Shown: positions 10,801 to 17,684 of the stretch, piece after piece | Position numbering within the stretch: the first letter of the stretch is position 1 | Layout: the number at the start of each line of letters is the position of its first letter | Assembly (NCBI RefSeq): GCF_025642115.1 | Contig: NZ_CP106753.1 | Span: 124,001 to 188,000 of the forward strand | Direction: 5' to 3' | Length of the DNA: 64,000 nucleotides | Source of the DNA: Chitiniphilus purpureus | GTDB lineage: Bacteria > Pseudomonadota > Gammaproteobacteria > Burkholderiales > Chitinibacteraceae | Translations under genes and position numbers: made by a program | Notes under the pieces: generated by a model | The model's database searches: none | Told to the model about the DNA's origin: nothing | What the model saw: the letters and a program-made list of their open reading frames with translations, nothing else

Positions 10801-13086
10801 GCATGCGGGCTCGATCCACTGCGCGACCACGGCTTCGCCGGTGCTCCGGAACACGGTACGCAGTGCGTCGTGGCGCGCGACGAGGTCGGCCAGCGCCCCT
10901 TGCAACGCGTCGGCCTGCAGCACGCCGGTCAGCCGCAGCGCCACGGCGGCATGATAGGCGCAGCCGGTCGGATCGAGCTGCCACAGGAACCATTGGCGTG
11001 CCTGCGCGTGCGACAGCGGCTGCGGGCCGGTGCGGCCCGCCTCGGGCAGCCGGGGGATGCGGCCCGGCACGGCCGCGGCGTCCCGCTCGCCGGGTGGTGG
11101 CAGCGCCTGCGCCATCCGGTCCAGCCGGGGATGGTCGAACAGCAACTGCAGCGAGGGGGTCATGCCCCATTGCTCGCCGATGCGCGCCGCCAGTTGCACC
11201 ATGCTCAGCGAATTGCCGCCCAGCGCGAAGAAGTGCGCGTCCTGCGCCAGCGGCACCGTGTCGTCCAGCCGCAGCACAGCCCGCCATAGCGCGGCCAGCC
11301 GTGCCTGCGCCGCCGTCAACGGCGCGACGGGCGCCTCCGCCGGCGCCTGCGCCCCACCGCTGACCAGGCGGCCGAATTCATGGATGGCCCACGCGTCCAG
11401 CGTTCGTGCCTGCCAGCCGTCACGGCAGGCGTTGCGCTGCAGCTTGCCGCTGGAGGTCTTGGGCAGTGCCCCGGGGTTGAGCAGCACCACCACCGACAGC
11501 GGTTCGCCGCACAGCTCGCTCACCGTGGCGCTCAGCACCTGCACCAATGCCTCGGGCCGGATCAGCTTTTGCATGCCACGCGACAGCTCGGCCGCCACGC
11601 CGATGCCCTCGCCGCCCGGCCCTGCCACCGAAAATGCGGCCACCCGCCCCTTGCGCACCGCTTCCACCTCGGCCTCGATCGCCCGCTCGATGTCCTGCGG
11701 ATAGAGGTTGTGGCCCCGGACGATGATCAGGTCCTTGACCCGACCGGCAATGTAGAGCTGGTCAGCATGGACGAAGCCCAGATCGCCGGTACGCAGCCAG
11801 GTGACGCCGTCATGCCCGACGAAGGCGGCGTGGGTGGCGTCGGGCTTGCCCCAGTAGCCGCTGGCGATGCTGGGGCCGCTCGCCCAGATCTCGCCGACCC
11901 GGCCCTCTGCCAGCGGCACGGGGGGTGCGACCGGATCGACGATCCGCACCGCGTGCCCGGACGGCGGGCGGCCGCAGCCGACCAGCGCCGCGCCATCCGG
12001 CGTTGCCTCGGCCCGGCCCTGTGCCAGCGCCGCGGTGGAGAAACGCTGGGTGGTCATGCCGGCGCCGCGCGTGCTGCCGGTGACGAACAGCGTGGCTTCG
12101 GCAAGGCCATAGCAGGGGTAGAGTGCCCCGGCATCGAAGCCGGCCGGCGCGAAACGCGCGGCGAAGCCCGCCAAGGTGTCATGGCGCACGGGTTCCGCGC
12201 CCGAGAAGGCGATGCGCCAGCTCGACAGATCCAGCTGCGCCAGTTGCTCATCGGTCACCCGCTCCAGGCACAGCCGGTAGGCGAAGTCCGGGCCGCCGCT
12301 GATGCTGCCGCGATGCCGCGCGATCGCCTGCAGCCAGCGCACCGGGCGCTCCAGGAAGAAGCGCGGCGTCATCAGCACCAGCTTGATGCCGCGATGGATG
12401 GGCTGCAGCATGCCGCCGATCAGGCCCATGTCGTGGAACAGCGGCAGCCACGAGACAAAGGCGTCGTCGGCGCCGACCACCAGGCCCGCTTCGATGGCAC
12501 GTGCGTTGGCCATCAGGTTGTCGTGGCTGACCATCACGCCCTTGGGTGCCGAAGTGGAGCCGGAGGTGTACTGCAGGAAGGCGATGTCGCCGCCCTGCGG
12601 CGTGTGCGCGACCCAGTCGTCGGCGCCAGACTCGTCCGATTCGTCGACCGCCACCACCGCAAGCCGCGGCAGCACGGCACTGATCGGGCTGTGCAGCGCC
12701 GCCAGCGTCAGCACGCCGGCGGCCCCGGCATCCGCGGCGATGCCGAGCAGCCGCGCCTGGTGCGCTGGGCGCGACGATTCGGGCAGCGCCACCGGCACGG
12801 CCACCATGCCGGCGTACAGGCAGGCAAAGAAGCTGACGACGTGGTGATCGTCGTTGTCCAGCAGGATCAACAGGCGCTCGCCACAGCTGAAGCGACGCTG
12901 CAGCGTGGCGGCCAGCGCGCGCACCCGCAGATCGAGCATCCGGTAGCTGATGACCCGGTCCACAGGCTCGCCATCCCGCTCGGCCACCGCCACCAGCGCG
13001 GTGTCGTCGGGGCGCTCGGCCGCCAGCGTGCGCAGGTGGGCCACGAAATGCGCGGGAAAACGGCGTGCGGCAGGATAGGCTGTCAT
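7810..13086 (-). CDS. Fatty acyl-AMP ligase-NRPS hybrid: FAAL-ACP-C-A-PCP, serine-type
   Basis: Initiation protein of the assembly line, 1758 residues. N-terminal FAAL (about 10-585) has YTSGSTSAPKG and LPLFHDMG, typical of enzymes that activate a fatty acid as acyl-AMP and pass it to an ACP. ACP follows with GGNSL, serine near 626. C domain (about 670-1090) has an intact HHIVSDG from H822. A domain (about 1110-1620) has code D-V-W-H-I-S-L-I-D-K, serine-type. PCP has GGHSL, serine near 1686. ATG 13086 is preceded by GAGGA at good spacing. The stop overlaps the PKS start as ATGA. Expected product on the PCP: N-acyl-serine. FAAL-first hybrids followed by a PKS are known from betaproteobacterial lipopeptide siderophores such as cupriachelin and taiwachelin; that assignment here is inference from the whole locus. 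Confidence 0.95.
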   Translation of the reverse strand: MTAYPAARRFPAHFVAHLRTLAAERPDDTALVAVAERDGEPVDRVISYRMLDLRVRALAATLQRRFSCGERLLILLDNDDHHVVSFFACLYAGMVAVPVALPESSRPAHQARLLGIAADAGAAGVLTLAALHSPISAVLPRLAVVAVDESDESGADDWVAHTPQGGDIAFLQYTSGSTSAPKGVMVSHDNLMANARAIEAGLVVGADDAFVSWLPLFHDMGLIGGMLQPIHRGIKLVLMTPRFFLERPVRWLQAIARHRGSISGGPDFAYRLCLERVTDEQLAQLDLSSWRIAFSGAEPVRHDTLAGFAARFAPAGFDAGALYPCYGLAEATLFVTGSTRGAGMTTQRFSTAALAQGRAEATPDGAALVGCGRPPSGHAVRIVDPVAPPVPLAEGRVGEIWASGPSIASGYWGKPDATHAAFVGHDGVTWLRTGDLGFVHADQLYIAGRVKDLIIVRGHNLYPQDIERAIEAEVEAVRKGRVAAFSVAGPGGEGIGVAAELSRGMQKLIRPEALVQVLSATVSELCGEPLSVVVLLNPGALPKTSSGKLQRNACRDGWQARTLDAWAIHEFGRLVSGGAQAPAEAPVAPLTAAQARLAALWRAVLRLDDTVPLAQDAHFFALGGNSLSMVQLAARIGEQWGMTPSLQLLFDHPRLDRMAQALPPPGERDAAAVPGRIPRLPEAGRTGPQPLSHAQARQWFLWQLDPTGCAYHAAVALRLTGVLQADALQGALADLVARHDALRTVFRSTGEAVVAQWIEPACAPQLVHTDLRSLTPAEREAQLAQQAARCHAQPFDLAHGPLWRVELARLADAEQVLIVVAHHIVSDGVSIQVLIDELATCYLARLAGAPAVPLAPLPVQYLDYAAWQRERLAAGERDRQLAWWRAQLGDEQPVLTLPTDAPRRAEAGYRAAHHALELPADLLAGLRQVAAAQRATLFMVLLTGYQVLLHRHTGQADIRVGVPVANRHQMDTEGVLGCFVNTQVLRAVLDGRTSLAQALDDTRRVALGAQAHQDLPFEVLVEALQPERSLAHNPLFQVMFNYLRHDYGALDRLPGLAVAEYPLPEPSAQFELTMQVCERSDGSVSIRLVYAQELFAASTMARLGRHYLRVLQALVEDTAQPLGAVALLDEAEQATLRHWGSNAQDYGAPLPVQRLFEQQAQTRPQATALLFGDTTLSYGELNARANRLAHRLIALGVGPEVRVGIALERSVTLVVSLLAVLKAGGAYVPLDPDYPAERLAYMAADSGIALLLTGPGLAGRVVPPAGVPVFEVDGLDLAGEPEYEPVVALHAEHLAYVIHTSGSTGRPKGAANRHGALYNRLAWMQAAYRLDTGDTVLQKTPFGFDVSVWEFLWPLTTGARLLLAGPGEHRDPGRLAALIRQHGVSTLHFVPAMLQAFLAHGDSAGCDSVRRVICSGEALPPQAQQAVFERLPQAALYNLYGPTEAAIDVTHWQCRRDGGPTVPIGRPIGNVTVRVLDTDLNLAPQGAAGELYLGGAGLGRGYLGRAGLTAERFVADPFDGNGGRLYRTGDLVRWNSEGQLEYLGRIDHQVKIRGLRIELGEVEAQLLAQPGVREAVVVAREGPGGPGLAAYVCPAGLDVAQLKAALGTVLPDYMVPGTLTLLEALPLNANGKVDRKALPAPQGVARGDYAAPQGEVEVLLAGIWAEVLGLERVGRHDHFFELGGHSLHLIRVHQLLQARLQRGIALVDLFKYPSVAALASWIGSGIPAAGPDPSTGHDAAHAQRRRAALRRRAEERAE
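8026..9729. repeat. A-domain direct repeat, copy 2
   Basis: Partner of the block at 172-1875, inside the FAAL-NRPS gene. Because the substrate pocket lies inside the block, both modules share the same predicted specificity. The repeat is long enough to support homologous recombination, which would delete the PKS gene between the copies, and long enough to confuse short-read assembly. Confidence 0.93.
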
Positions 13087-13182
13087 CTTGCATCCTCAGG
13101 GAATGTGAAACGGTGTGGCGCAACGGTCCGCCGGTGGCGGCCCGGGCGGGCGGCGGCAGGCTGCCACCGGTTCGCAGTGGCG

Positions 13183-14166
13183 CTATGGCAAGGCGCGGTC
13201 CAGGTTGCCATGCGGCTGGGCCATTGCCACCACCACCTTGCGCGGCCCGTTGAACGGTGCGCGGGCGTGCGCGGCCAGCATGTTGTCGAGCATCAGCACA
13301 TCGCCTTCCTGCCAGCGGAACGACACGGTCTCGGCCGCCAGCACCGCGCGCACCTCGGCGAACACCGCATCGGGGATGACCGCGCCGTCGGCGAAATAGG
13401 TGTTGCGTGGCAAGTTGTCGGCACCGAGCAGTTCTTCCAGCGATTCACGCACCTCGGGCGGCAGGTTGGACGCATGGAACAGGTGGGCCTGGTTGAACCA
13501 GACCGGCTCGCCGGTGACCGGATGCGTCTCGATCGCCTGGCACAGCTGGCTGGTGCGCAACGTGCCATCCGCCAGCCAGACGCAGTCGATGGCGTTGCGG
13601 CGGCAGTAGGCTTCGACCTCGGCAGGGTTGTCGGTGTTGAACACGCTCTGCCACGGCACATCGAAATCGCCGTAGTTGCGCACGTAGCGCACGCCCGGTG
13701 CAAAGCGGCGACGGATCGCCTCGGGCATGCGCCGGTAGATGGCCCGACTGTCGGCGATCGGGGTTTCGCCGCCTTCAGGCGCGGCGGTGACGCAATGGAA
13801 CCAGATCTTCATCGGCCATTCGCGGGTGTAGGCCTGCTCGTTGTGCAGCGGTATCGATTGGTGCGCCGGGTATTCGGTCGAGGTGTAGATGCCGCCGCCC
13901 ACCGCCGAGCGCGGCGTCGAGCCGAACTCATAGCTCAGCAACGGATGGCCGAAGCCGGCGGCGAACTGCCGGAACTGCTCGACCTGCGGCACCGAGAAGC
14001 CACGCAGCAATACGCCGCCGACCCTGGGCAGATGGTGCTCGATCTCGTGGCGCAGCCGGGGCAGCGCCTGCAGTAGCGGCTCCTGCGGGTATGCGGGGGT
14101 GAGCAGCACGGGCAGTGCCGTGGCGGCGGGGCCGGTTCGTTCGAATCGGGTCAGTACATCGTTCAT
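13183..14166 (-). CDS. SyrP/TauD-family Fe(II)/2-oxoglutarate dioxygenase, probable beta-hydroxylase
   Basis: 327 residues, TauD/TfdA fold. The metal site is visible as H-N-E in the PLHNEQ segment and a distal histidine in LDNMLAAHAR, followed by an arginine-containing segment expected to bind 2-oxoglutarate. The H-x-E form is typical of the SyrP-like branch, which hydroxylates aspartyl residues on NRPS carriers. In siderophores beta-hydroxyaspartate is an Fe(III) ligand that can be photolysed. ATG 14166 overlaps the thioesterase stop (TGATG), and 96 bases separate the gene from the FAAL-NRPS start. No aspartate-specific A domain is inside the window, so the substrate module should lie to the left. 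Family is secure; the exact substrate is inference. Confidence 0.88.
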   Translation of the reverse strand: MNDVLTRFERTGPAATALPVLLTPAYPQEPLLQALPRLRHEIEHHLPRVGGVLLRGFSVPQVEQFRQFAAGFGHPLLSYEFGSTPRSAVGGGIYTSTEYPAHQSIPLHNEQAYTREWPMKIWFHCVTAAPEGGETPIADSRAIYRRMPEAIRRRFAPGVRYVRNYGDFDVPWQSVFNTDNPAEVEAYCRRNAIDCVWLADGTLRTSQLCQAIETHPVTGEPVWFNQAHLFHASNLPPEVRESLEELLGADNLPRNTYFADGAVIPDAVFAEVRAVLAAETVSFRWQEGDVLMLDNMLAAHARAPFNGPRKVVVAMAQPHGNLDRALP

Positions 14167-14927
14167 CAAGCGTCCTCGATTTGCCGTTGCGGGAGGCCGG
14201 CGTCCACCGGCCCGGTCCCGCCGGAGAGCGGCCCCAGCACACGCACCAGGGCTGCAAGCAATGCCGCCTCGTGCTGGCGGATGAAGAAATGCCCGCCGTC
14301 GAACCATTCGAGCGCGAAGTGCCCGGCCGTCTCGGCGTGCCAGGCCTCGATCCGCTGCGGGGCGATATCGTCCTGCCGGCCGCCGAACGCATGGATGGGC
14401 AATGGCAGTGGCGGCCCGGACTGCGGCTGGAAGCTCGCGCAAACGCGGTAGTCGGCGCCCAGCGTGTCCAGCGCCAGCTGCAGCAGCGCCTCGTTGCGCA
14501 GCACGTCATCGGGCGTGCCGCCATGCCGACGCAGCTCGGCCAGCAGTGCGGCATGGTCGTGCCGCCCCGGGTAGGGCCCGCGGTCGCGGCACGATGGCGC
14601 GGGGCTGGCCGAGACCAGCAGGGCGTGCGGCAAGGGCCGGCCCAGCGCACGCTGCCGGTGCGCGATGCCATGGGCCAGCAGCGCGCCCATGCTGTGCCCG
14701 AACAGCACGTAGCGCCCGTGCAGCGCCGGCTGGAATGTCTCGCACAGCTGCTCGACCAGCGCGGCGTAATCCTCCACGCAAGGCTCGGCCATCCGACTGC
14801 CGCGCCCGGGCAGCTCCAGCGGCGTCAGCCTGATCCACGGCGGCAGCGCTCGCCGCCAGCGCAGGTACATGGTGGCGCTGGCACCGGCGCACGGCAGCGC
14901 CAGGAGATCGACGGGAATGCACGGCAT
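14166..14927 (-). CDS. Type II thioesterase (editing hydrolase)
   Basis: 253-residue alpha/beta hydrolase of the stand-alone NRPS/PKS thioesterase family. The nucleophile motif is GHSMGA, a histidine sits in GGHFF near the C-terminus, and the N-terminal LLALPCAGAS segment is characteristic. Such enzymes free carrier domains blocked by wrong acyl groups. ATG 14927 was chosen over a TTG two codons upstream: AGG lies about 8 bases before it and the protein start then reads MPCIPVDLLALPC. The stop overlaps the dioxygenase start by one base, and 72 bases separate it from mbtH. No membrane segment or signal peptide. Confidence 0.92.
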   Translation of the reverse strand: MPCIPVDLLALPCAGASATMYLRWRRALPPWIRLTPLELPGRGSRMAEPCVEDYAALVEQLCETFQPALHGRYVLFGHSMGALLAHGIAHRQRALGRPLPHALLVSASPAPSCRDRGPYPGRHDHAALLAELRRHGGTPDDVLRNEALLQLALDTLGADYRVCASFQPQSGPPLPLPIHAFGGRQDDIAPQRIEAWHAETAGHFALEWFDGGHFFIRQHEAALLAALVRVLGPLSGGTGPVDAGLPQRQIEDA

Positions 14928-14999
14928 GGGCAACCTGTTCGTTCGGAAGAGTGACGGGCGGCAGGGAGGTGCCCGTGTGGCGGGCGCGGGTAGCGGGGC

Positions 15000-15239
15000 C
15001 TATTCAGCCGTGGCGTTGCCGGTCTGCTGGTCCATCCAGGTACGCAGCGACAACGGGCGCATGTCGGTCCAGGTGCGTTCCACATAGTCGAGCACCTGCC
15101 GCTTATCGCCCTCGATGCCGGGCACGGCGCGCCAGCCGCCGGGCACCGCCTTCCATTGCGGCCAGATCGAATACTGTTCTTCATGGTTGACGAGCACGAT
15201 GAAGGTCTCGTCTTCGCGGTCAAAGCAACTGGCGGTCAT
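15000..15239 (-). CDS. MbtH-family NRPS accessory protein
   Basis: 79 residues, full length for the family. Signature positions are present: [10 protein letters not shown], then PGGW, then a C-terminal V-x-x-x-WTDMRP segment. MbtH proteins bind A domains and are needed for their solubility or activity, so this one probably serves the serine A domains downstream. ATG 15239 has AGGA about 7 bases upstream; a TTG two codons earlier is less likely. First gene after the TAAA-N17-CGTC promoter-like site, and so probably first gene of the biosynthetic transcript. Confidence 0.96.
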   Translation of the reverse strand: MTASCFDREDETFIVLVNHEEQYSIWPQWKAVPGGWRAVPGIEGDKRQVLDYVERTWTDMRPLSLRTWMDQQTGNATAE

Positions 15240-15312
15240 CGGCAATCCTTGTGTGCGGAACAGTCCCCGCGGCGCGGCGCCCCGGCGGGGCGGGCGGCGG
15301 TTCTGCCTTCAA

Positions 15313-15337
15313 GACGGGCAGGCCGGGGATTTGTTTA
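15313..15337 (-). promoter_or_regulatory. Candidate OrbS/PvdS-type ECF sigma promoter
   Basis: On the minus strand TAAA (15337-15334) is followed after exactly 17 bases by CGTC (15316-15313). As I recall it, this spacing and these two boxes match the consensus recognised by OrbS of Burkholderia (TAAA-N17-CGTC), and they resemble the PvdS box of Pseudomonas. The -10-like box is 73 bases upstream of the mbtH ATG, in a gap that otherwise has no gene. With an ECF sigma gene 635 bases upstream the match is meaningful, but the boxes are short and the call needs transcript mapping. Confidence 0.6.
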
Positions 15338-15527
15338 GGGGCGCCCCCGGTGTGTCGCGATTGCGTCCGTGACGATGGGGGATGTGGCACAAGGCGCCGG
15401 GCAGGGCGCGGCATGGATGCCGCATGGGGCGGTCTCGCCATGGGGACGGCCACGGCCCACTGTGGCCGCGTGCATCCGCCATGCGGGGCGGGCCGGGCGG
15501 ACCACGCTGCGGGCATCGCGTACGCAA

Positions 15528-15563
15528 CAAGGCCCGGGGTGCTGTACAGCACCCCGGGCCTTG
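15528..15563. terminator. 36-base perfect palindrome, probable terminator
   Basis: Fully self-complementary stretch centred on a GTAC core, with GGCCC/GGGCC-rich arms. On the minus strand it lies 40 bases after the stop of the DUF4880 gene and before the candidate ECF promoter. It is followed there by TTGTTG rather than a clean T run, so it could be a weak or Rho-independent-like terminator, a processing hairpin, or a binding site for a dimeric protein. Its position would separate the sigma/DUF4880 transcript from the biosynthetic operon. Confidence 0.55.
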
Positions 15564-15602
15564 GAAAGGTAGCGCAGCCCGCTTGCAGGGGCTGGTGCGC
15601 GG

Positions 15603-15839
15603 TCAGTCGGCGGCGCTTTCGCCGGGTGGCAGACAGGTGGCGGCATCCAGGTCGTGGGCCGGCGGCACCAGCCCCGACAACGACCACAGCCGTACGGCAT
15701 CCGCATACGCTTTGCGGTGACCGGGGTCGGCGTCGAGCCATTGCGCAAACGCCGCCTGTGCCGCCTCGCTGCGGCCTTCGCCTTCGTGCTGGCGCATCAC
15801 CCAGTTCCAGGCGTCATCCCAAGCCTGATCGCTTTGCAT
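15603..15839 (-). CDS. Small stand-alone DUF4880 (FecR N-terminal) protein
   Basis: 78 residues. The sequence around FAQWLDADPGHRKAYADAVRLW is the cytoplasmic DUF4880 domain found at the N-terminus of FecR-type sigma regulators: a W-L-x-x-x-P-x-H-x-x-A-Y-pattern helix pair. Full FecR proteins are about 320 residues with a membrane segment and a periplasmic signalling domain; neither is present and the frame stops cleanly after a low-complexity acidic tail. ATG 15839 has AAAGGA upstream. It follows the ECF sigma gene by 132 bases on the same strand. It may be a cytoplasmic anti-sigma or pro-sigma factor, or the remnant of a FecR gene. Domain call is good; role is inference. Confidence 0.75.
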   Translation of the reverse strand: MQSDQAWDDAWNWVMRQHEGEGRSEAAQAAFAQWLDADPGHRKAYADAVRLWSLSGLVPPAHDLDAATCLPPGESAAD

Positions 15840-15971
15840 CGCCCCGATGTCCTTTGTGCTTTACCTTACTGTTCCGGCAACCGTGCCCGCAATGCGCGAC
15901 CATACCGGCCCTCCTGTCGCCAAGGATACACCACAACCCCGCCGCCACTCAGCAGGCGGGCGGACGTCACT

Positions 15972-16496
15972 TCAATCTTCATCCAGCAGGCTGCGGCATT
16001 GTCTGAGCGCCTCGGCGACGTCCTTGAGCATGAAGTTGACGAGTGTGGCCGAGCATCCCAGCCGCTTGGCGATTTCACGCTGCGTAAGCCCGGCCAGCCG
16101 ATACAGCTCGAATGCAAGGCGTGTCCGGGGTGGCAGCGTACCCAGCACTTCTTCAATGGCATCGAGCATCCTGCGTTCGTGCAACCCGCGCTCAGGCGTG
16201 CCCACGCCGGGGACCTGGGGCAGCTCGCCGTCATCGGTGTAGACGCGGTAGGTGGCCTCCACCGCCTGTCGCCGGCAATGGTCCAGCGCCAGATTCCTCA
16301 CCACTTGGCAGCAGTAGCCGAACGGATTGGCCACCTCACGTGCGCAGGCGCCCTCGACCAGCTTGAGATAGGCCTCCTGGGTGATCTCGTCGGCCAGCTC
16401 AGGGGTGCCGACGATCTTCTTGGCCAGGCGATGCAACTGCGCCCGGTGCGCGAGAAAAACCGTCTCGAGGGTGGGTTCGGCCAGCTCAAGCAACAT
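15972..16496 (-). CDS. ECF sigma-70 factor, iron-starvation (OrbS/PvdS/FecI) type
   Basis: 174 residues, normal for an ECF sigma factor. Region 2 spans about residues 10-75 with the ADEITQEAYLKL segment; region 4 is about 115-165 with LPPRTRLAFELYRLAGLTQREIA, a helix-turn-helix. ATG 16496 has GGAG upstream; longer in-frame starts add a basic leader unlike the family. A Fur box lies about 165 bases upstream. The first gene of the siderophore locus, it probably directs transcription from the TAAA-N17-CGTC site before mbtH when iron is scarce. In Burkholderia and Pseudomonas the equivalent sigma is Fur-repressed. The exact subfamily is inferred from context. Confidence 0.9.
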   Translation of the reverse strand: MLLELAEPTLETVFLAHRAQLHRLAKKIVGTPELADEITQEAYLKLVEGACAREVANPFGYCCQVVRNLALDHCRRQAVEATYRVYTDDGELPQVPGVGTPERGLHERRMLDAIEEVLGTLPPRTRLAFELYRLAGLTQREIAKRLGCSATLVNFMLKDVAEALRQCRSLLDED

Positions 16497-16926
16497 TCCG
16501 TGGATCTCCAGGCTTGGGCCCGGAGCATTCAGCCGCGTTCCGCCGGCGCCGTTGCGCCCGGTTGCACGCCGGTGCAGACGGTTTGCGTTGCACGCCTTGC
16601 CTGCGACAACGCATCGACTTCGGCCAACCGCTCCAGGCCACTGATCATTTTTGTGCAATATTGAGAATGATTATCATCCATTAATCCGAAAGGTGTCTAT
16701 CTTCAAGCATCAGGTCGACGCCCGGTCCGTGTCAGCCAGCCTGGCCGAACCCTGCCACGCAGGCAGCCATCGCCTGGCAACCTGCACACCGGCGCACAGC
16801 GCCGGTACCATGCGCCAGGAGGGGGGCCGCGCCCCCGCCGGCATCGCCCCCTGTACGCCGGTGACCCTGGCCAACGGCCCCGATCGCGCCCCGATGCGGC
16901 GCCTGCCCTTACTGATGGAGCCCACC
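16497..16926. other. 430-base divergent intergenic region
   Basis: Holds the Fur box and AT-rich sequence near 16650-16690, presumably the sigma-gene promoter. The rest, 16700-16910, is GC-rich without a convincing gene: the hydrolase frame is open back to 16651, but that extension has no family-like sequence and no ribosome binding site. Nothing else recognised. Confidence 0.6.
16663..16681. promoter_or_regulatory. Fur box
   Basis: The minus-strand 19-mer ATGGATGATAATCATTCTC matches the classical GATAATGATAATCATTATC consensus at 14 of 19 positions by hand count, including the whole ATGATAATCATT core. It lies about 165 bases upstream of the ECF sigma start and 245 bases upstream of the divergent hydrolase gene. 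AT-rich sequence around it contrasts with the GC-rich flanks. Expected role: repression of the sigma gene when iron is plentiful. Confidence 0.8.
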
Positions 16927-17664
16927 ATGCTTTTGCAAAGCCAGCATGCCGACCTTGTCACCCCCACCGGCACCATGCGCACCTATGTGCACCGCCCGGC
17001 CGGGGAAGGCCGCTATCCGGCCGTGCTGTTCTATTCGGAGATCTTCCAGCAGACCGGGCCGATCGAGCGCGCGGCACGCTTGCTCGCCGGGCACGGCTAT
17101 GCCGTGCTGGTGCCGGAAATCTTCCATGAGCTCAACCCGGTCGGCACCGTGCTTGCCTACGACAACCCCGGGCGCGACAAGGGCAATGCCGACAAGGCCG
17201 CCAAACCGGTGGAAGACTACGACCGCGACAACCGCGCGATGATCGACTGGCTGGCCGGCCAGCCGTGGTATTCGGGGCAGTTGGGCGCGATGGGCTTCTG
17301 CATCGGCGGCCATCTGGCATTCCGCGCCGCGCTGCAGCCGGAAGTGCGCGGTACCGCCTGCTTCTATGCCACCGACCTGCACACCCAGGTCATCCCCAAC
17401 CAGCCAGGCCAGCACAGCATGGACCGTGCCGGCGAGATCGGTGGCGAGCTCTTGATGATCTGGGGCAAGCAGGACCCGCACATCCCGGCGACCGGCCGCG
17501 CCGAGGTCTATGCCAGGCTCGCCGCGCTCGGTCTTGATTTCACTTGGCACGAGTTCAACGGCCAGCATGCGTTCATGCGTGACGAGGGCGAGCGCTACGA
17601 TGCGCAACTGCAGCGGTTGGGCTACGAGCTGGTGTTCGACCTGTTCGGGCGCACACTGCGCTAG
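16927..17664 (+). CDS. Dienelactone hydrolase family protein
   Basis: 245 residues, alpha/beta hydrolase of the DLH family, close to the usual length. The triad can be placed as Cys in GFCIGGH, Asp in GKQDPH and His in NGQHAF, the Cys-Asp-His arrangement of carboxymethylenebutenolidase. No signal peptide, so cytoplasmic. ATG 16927 is preferred over an ATG four codons upstream because GGAG is 6 bases before it. Substrate unknown; many members are general esterases. Transcribed away from the siderophore locus and convergent with the large regulator 20 bases downstream. A role in siderophore hydrolysis is conceivable, since the Fur box lies in the shared upstream region, but nothing shows it. 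Confidence 0.85.
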   Translation: MLLQSQHADLVTPTGTMRTYVHRPAGEGRYPAVLFYSEIFQQTGPIERAARLLAGHGYAVLVPEIFHELNPVGTVLAYDNPGRDKGNADKAAKPVEDYDRDNRAMIDWLAGQPWYSGQLGAMGFCIGGHLAFRAALQPEVRGTACFYATDLHTQVIPNQPGQHSMDRAGEIGGELLMIWGKQDPHIPATGRAEVYARLAALGLDFTWHEFNGQHAFMRDEGERYDAQLQRLGYELVFDLFGRTLR

Positions 17665-17684
17665 CGTTCATACCGCGCATCCGG

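Larger units (their letters stand above)
15240..15602. other. 363-base regulatory gap between the DUF4880 gene and mbtH
   Basis: No convincing gene was found on either strand. The gap contains the long palindrome and the TAAA-N17-CGTC site described separately. No remains of a FecR periplasmic domain are seen here. Confidence 0.7.

Noticed and set aside
15251..16006. 251-codon plus-strand frame across the regulatory gap and the DUF4880 gene
   Set aside because: Cysteine/proline/arginine-rich, no ribosome binding site, covers the promoter and palindrome and is antisense to a recognised domain.
16651..16926. 88-codon N-terminal extension of the dienelactone hydrolase
   Set aside because: Not family-like, and overlaps the Fur box region; ATG 16927 with GGAG explains the start.
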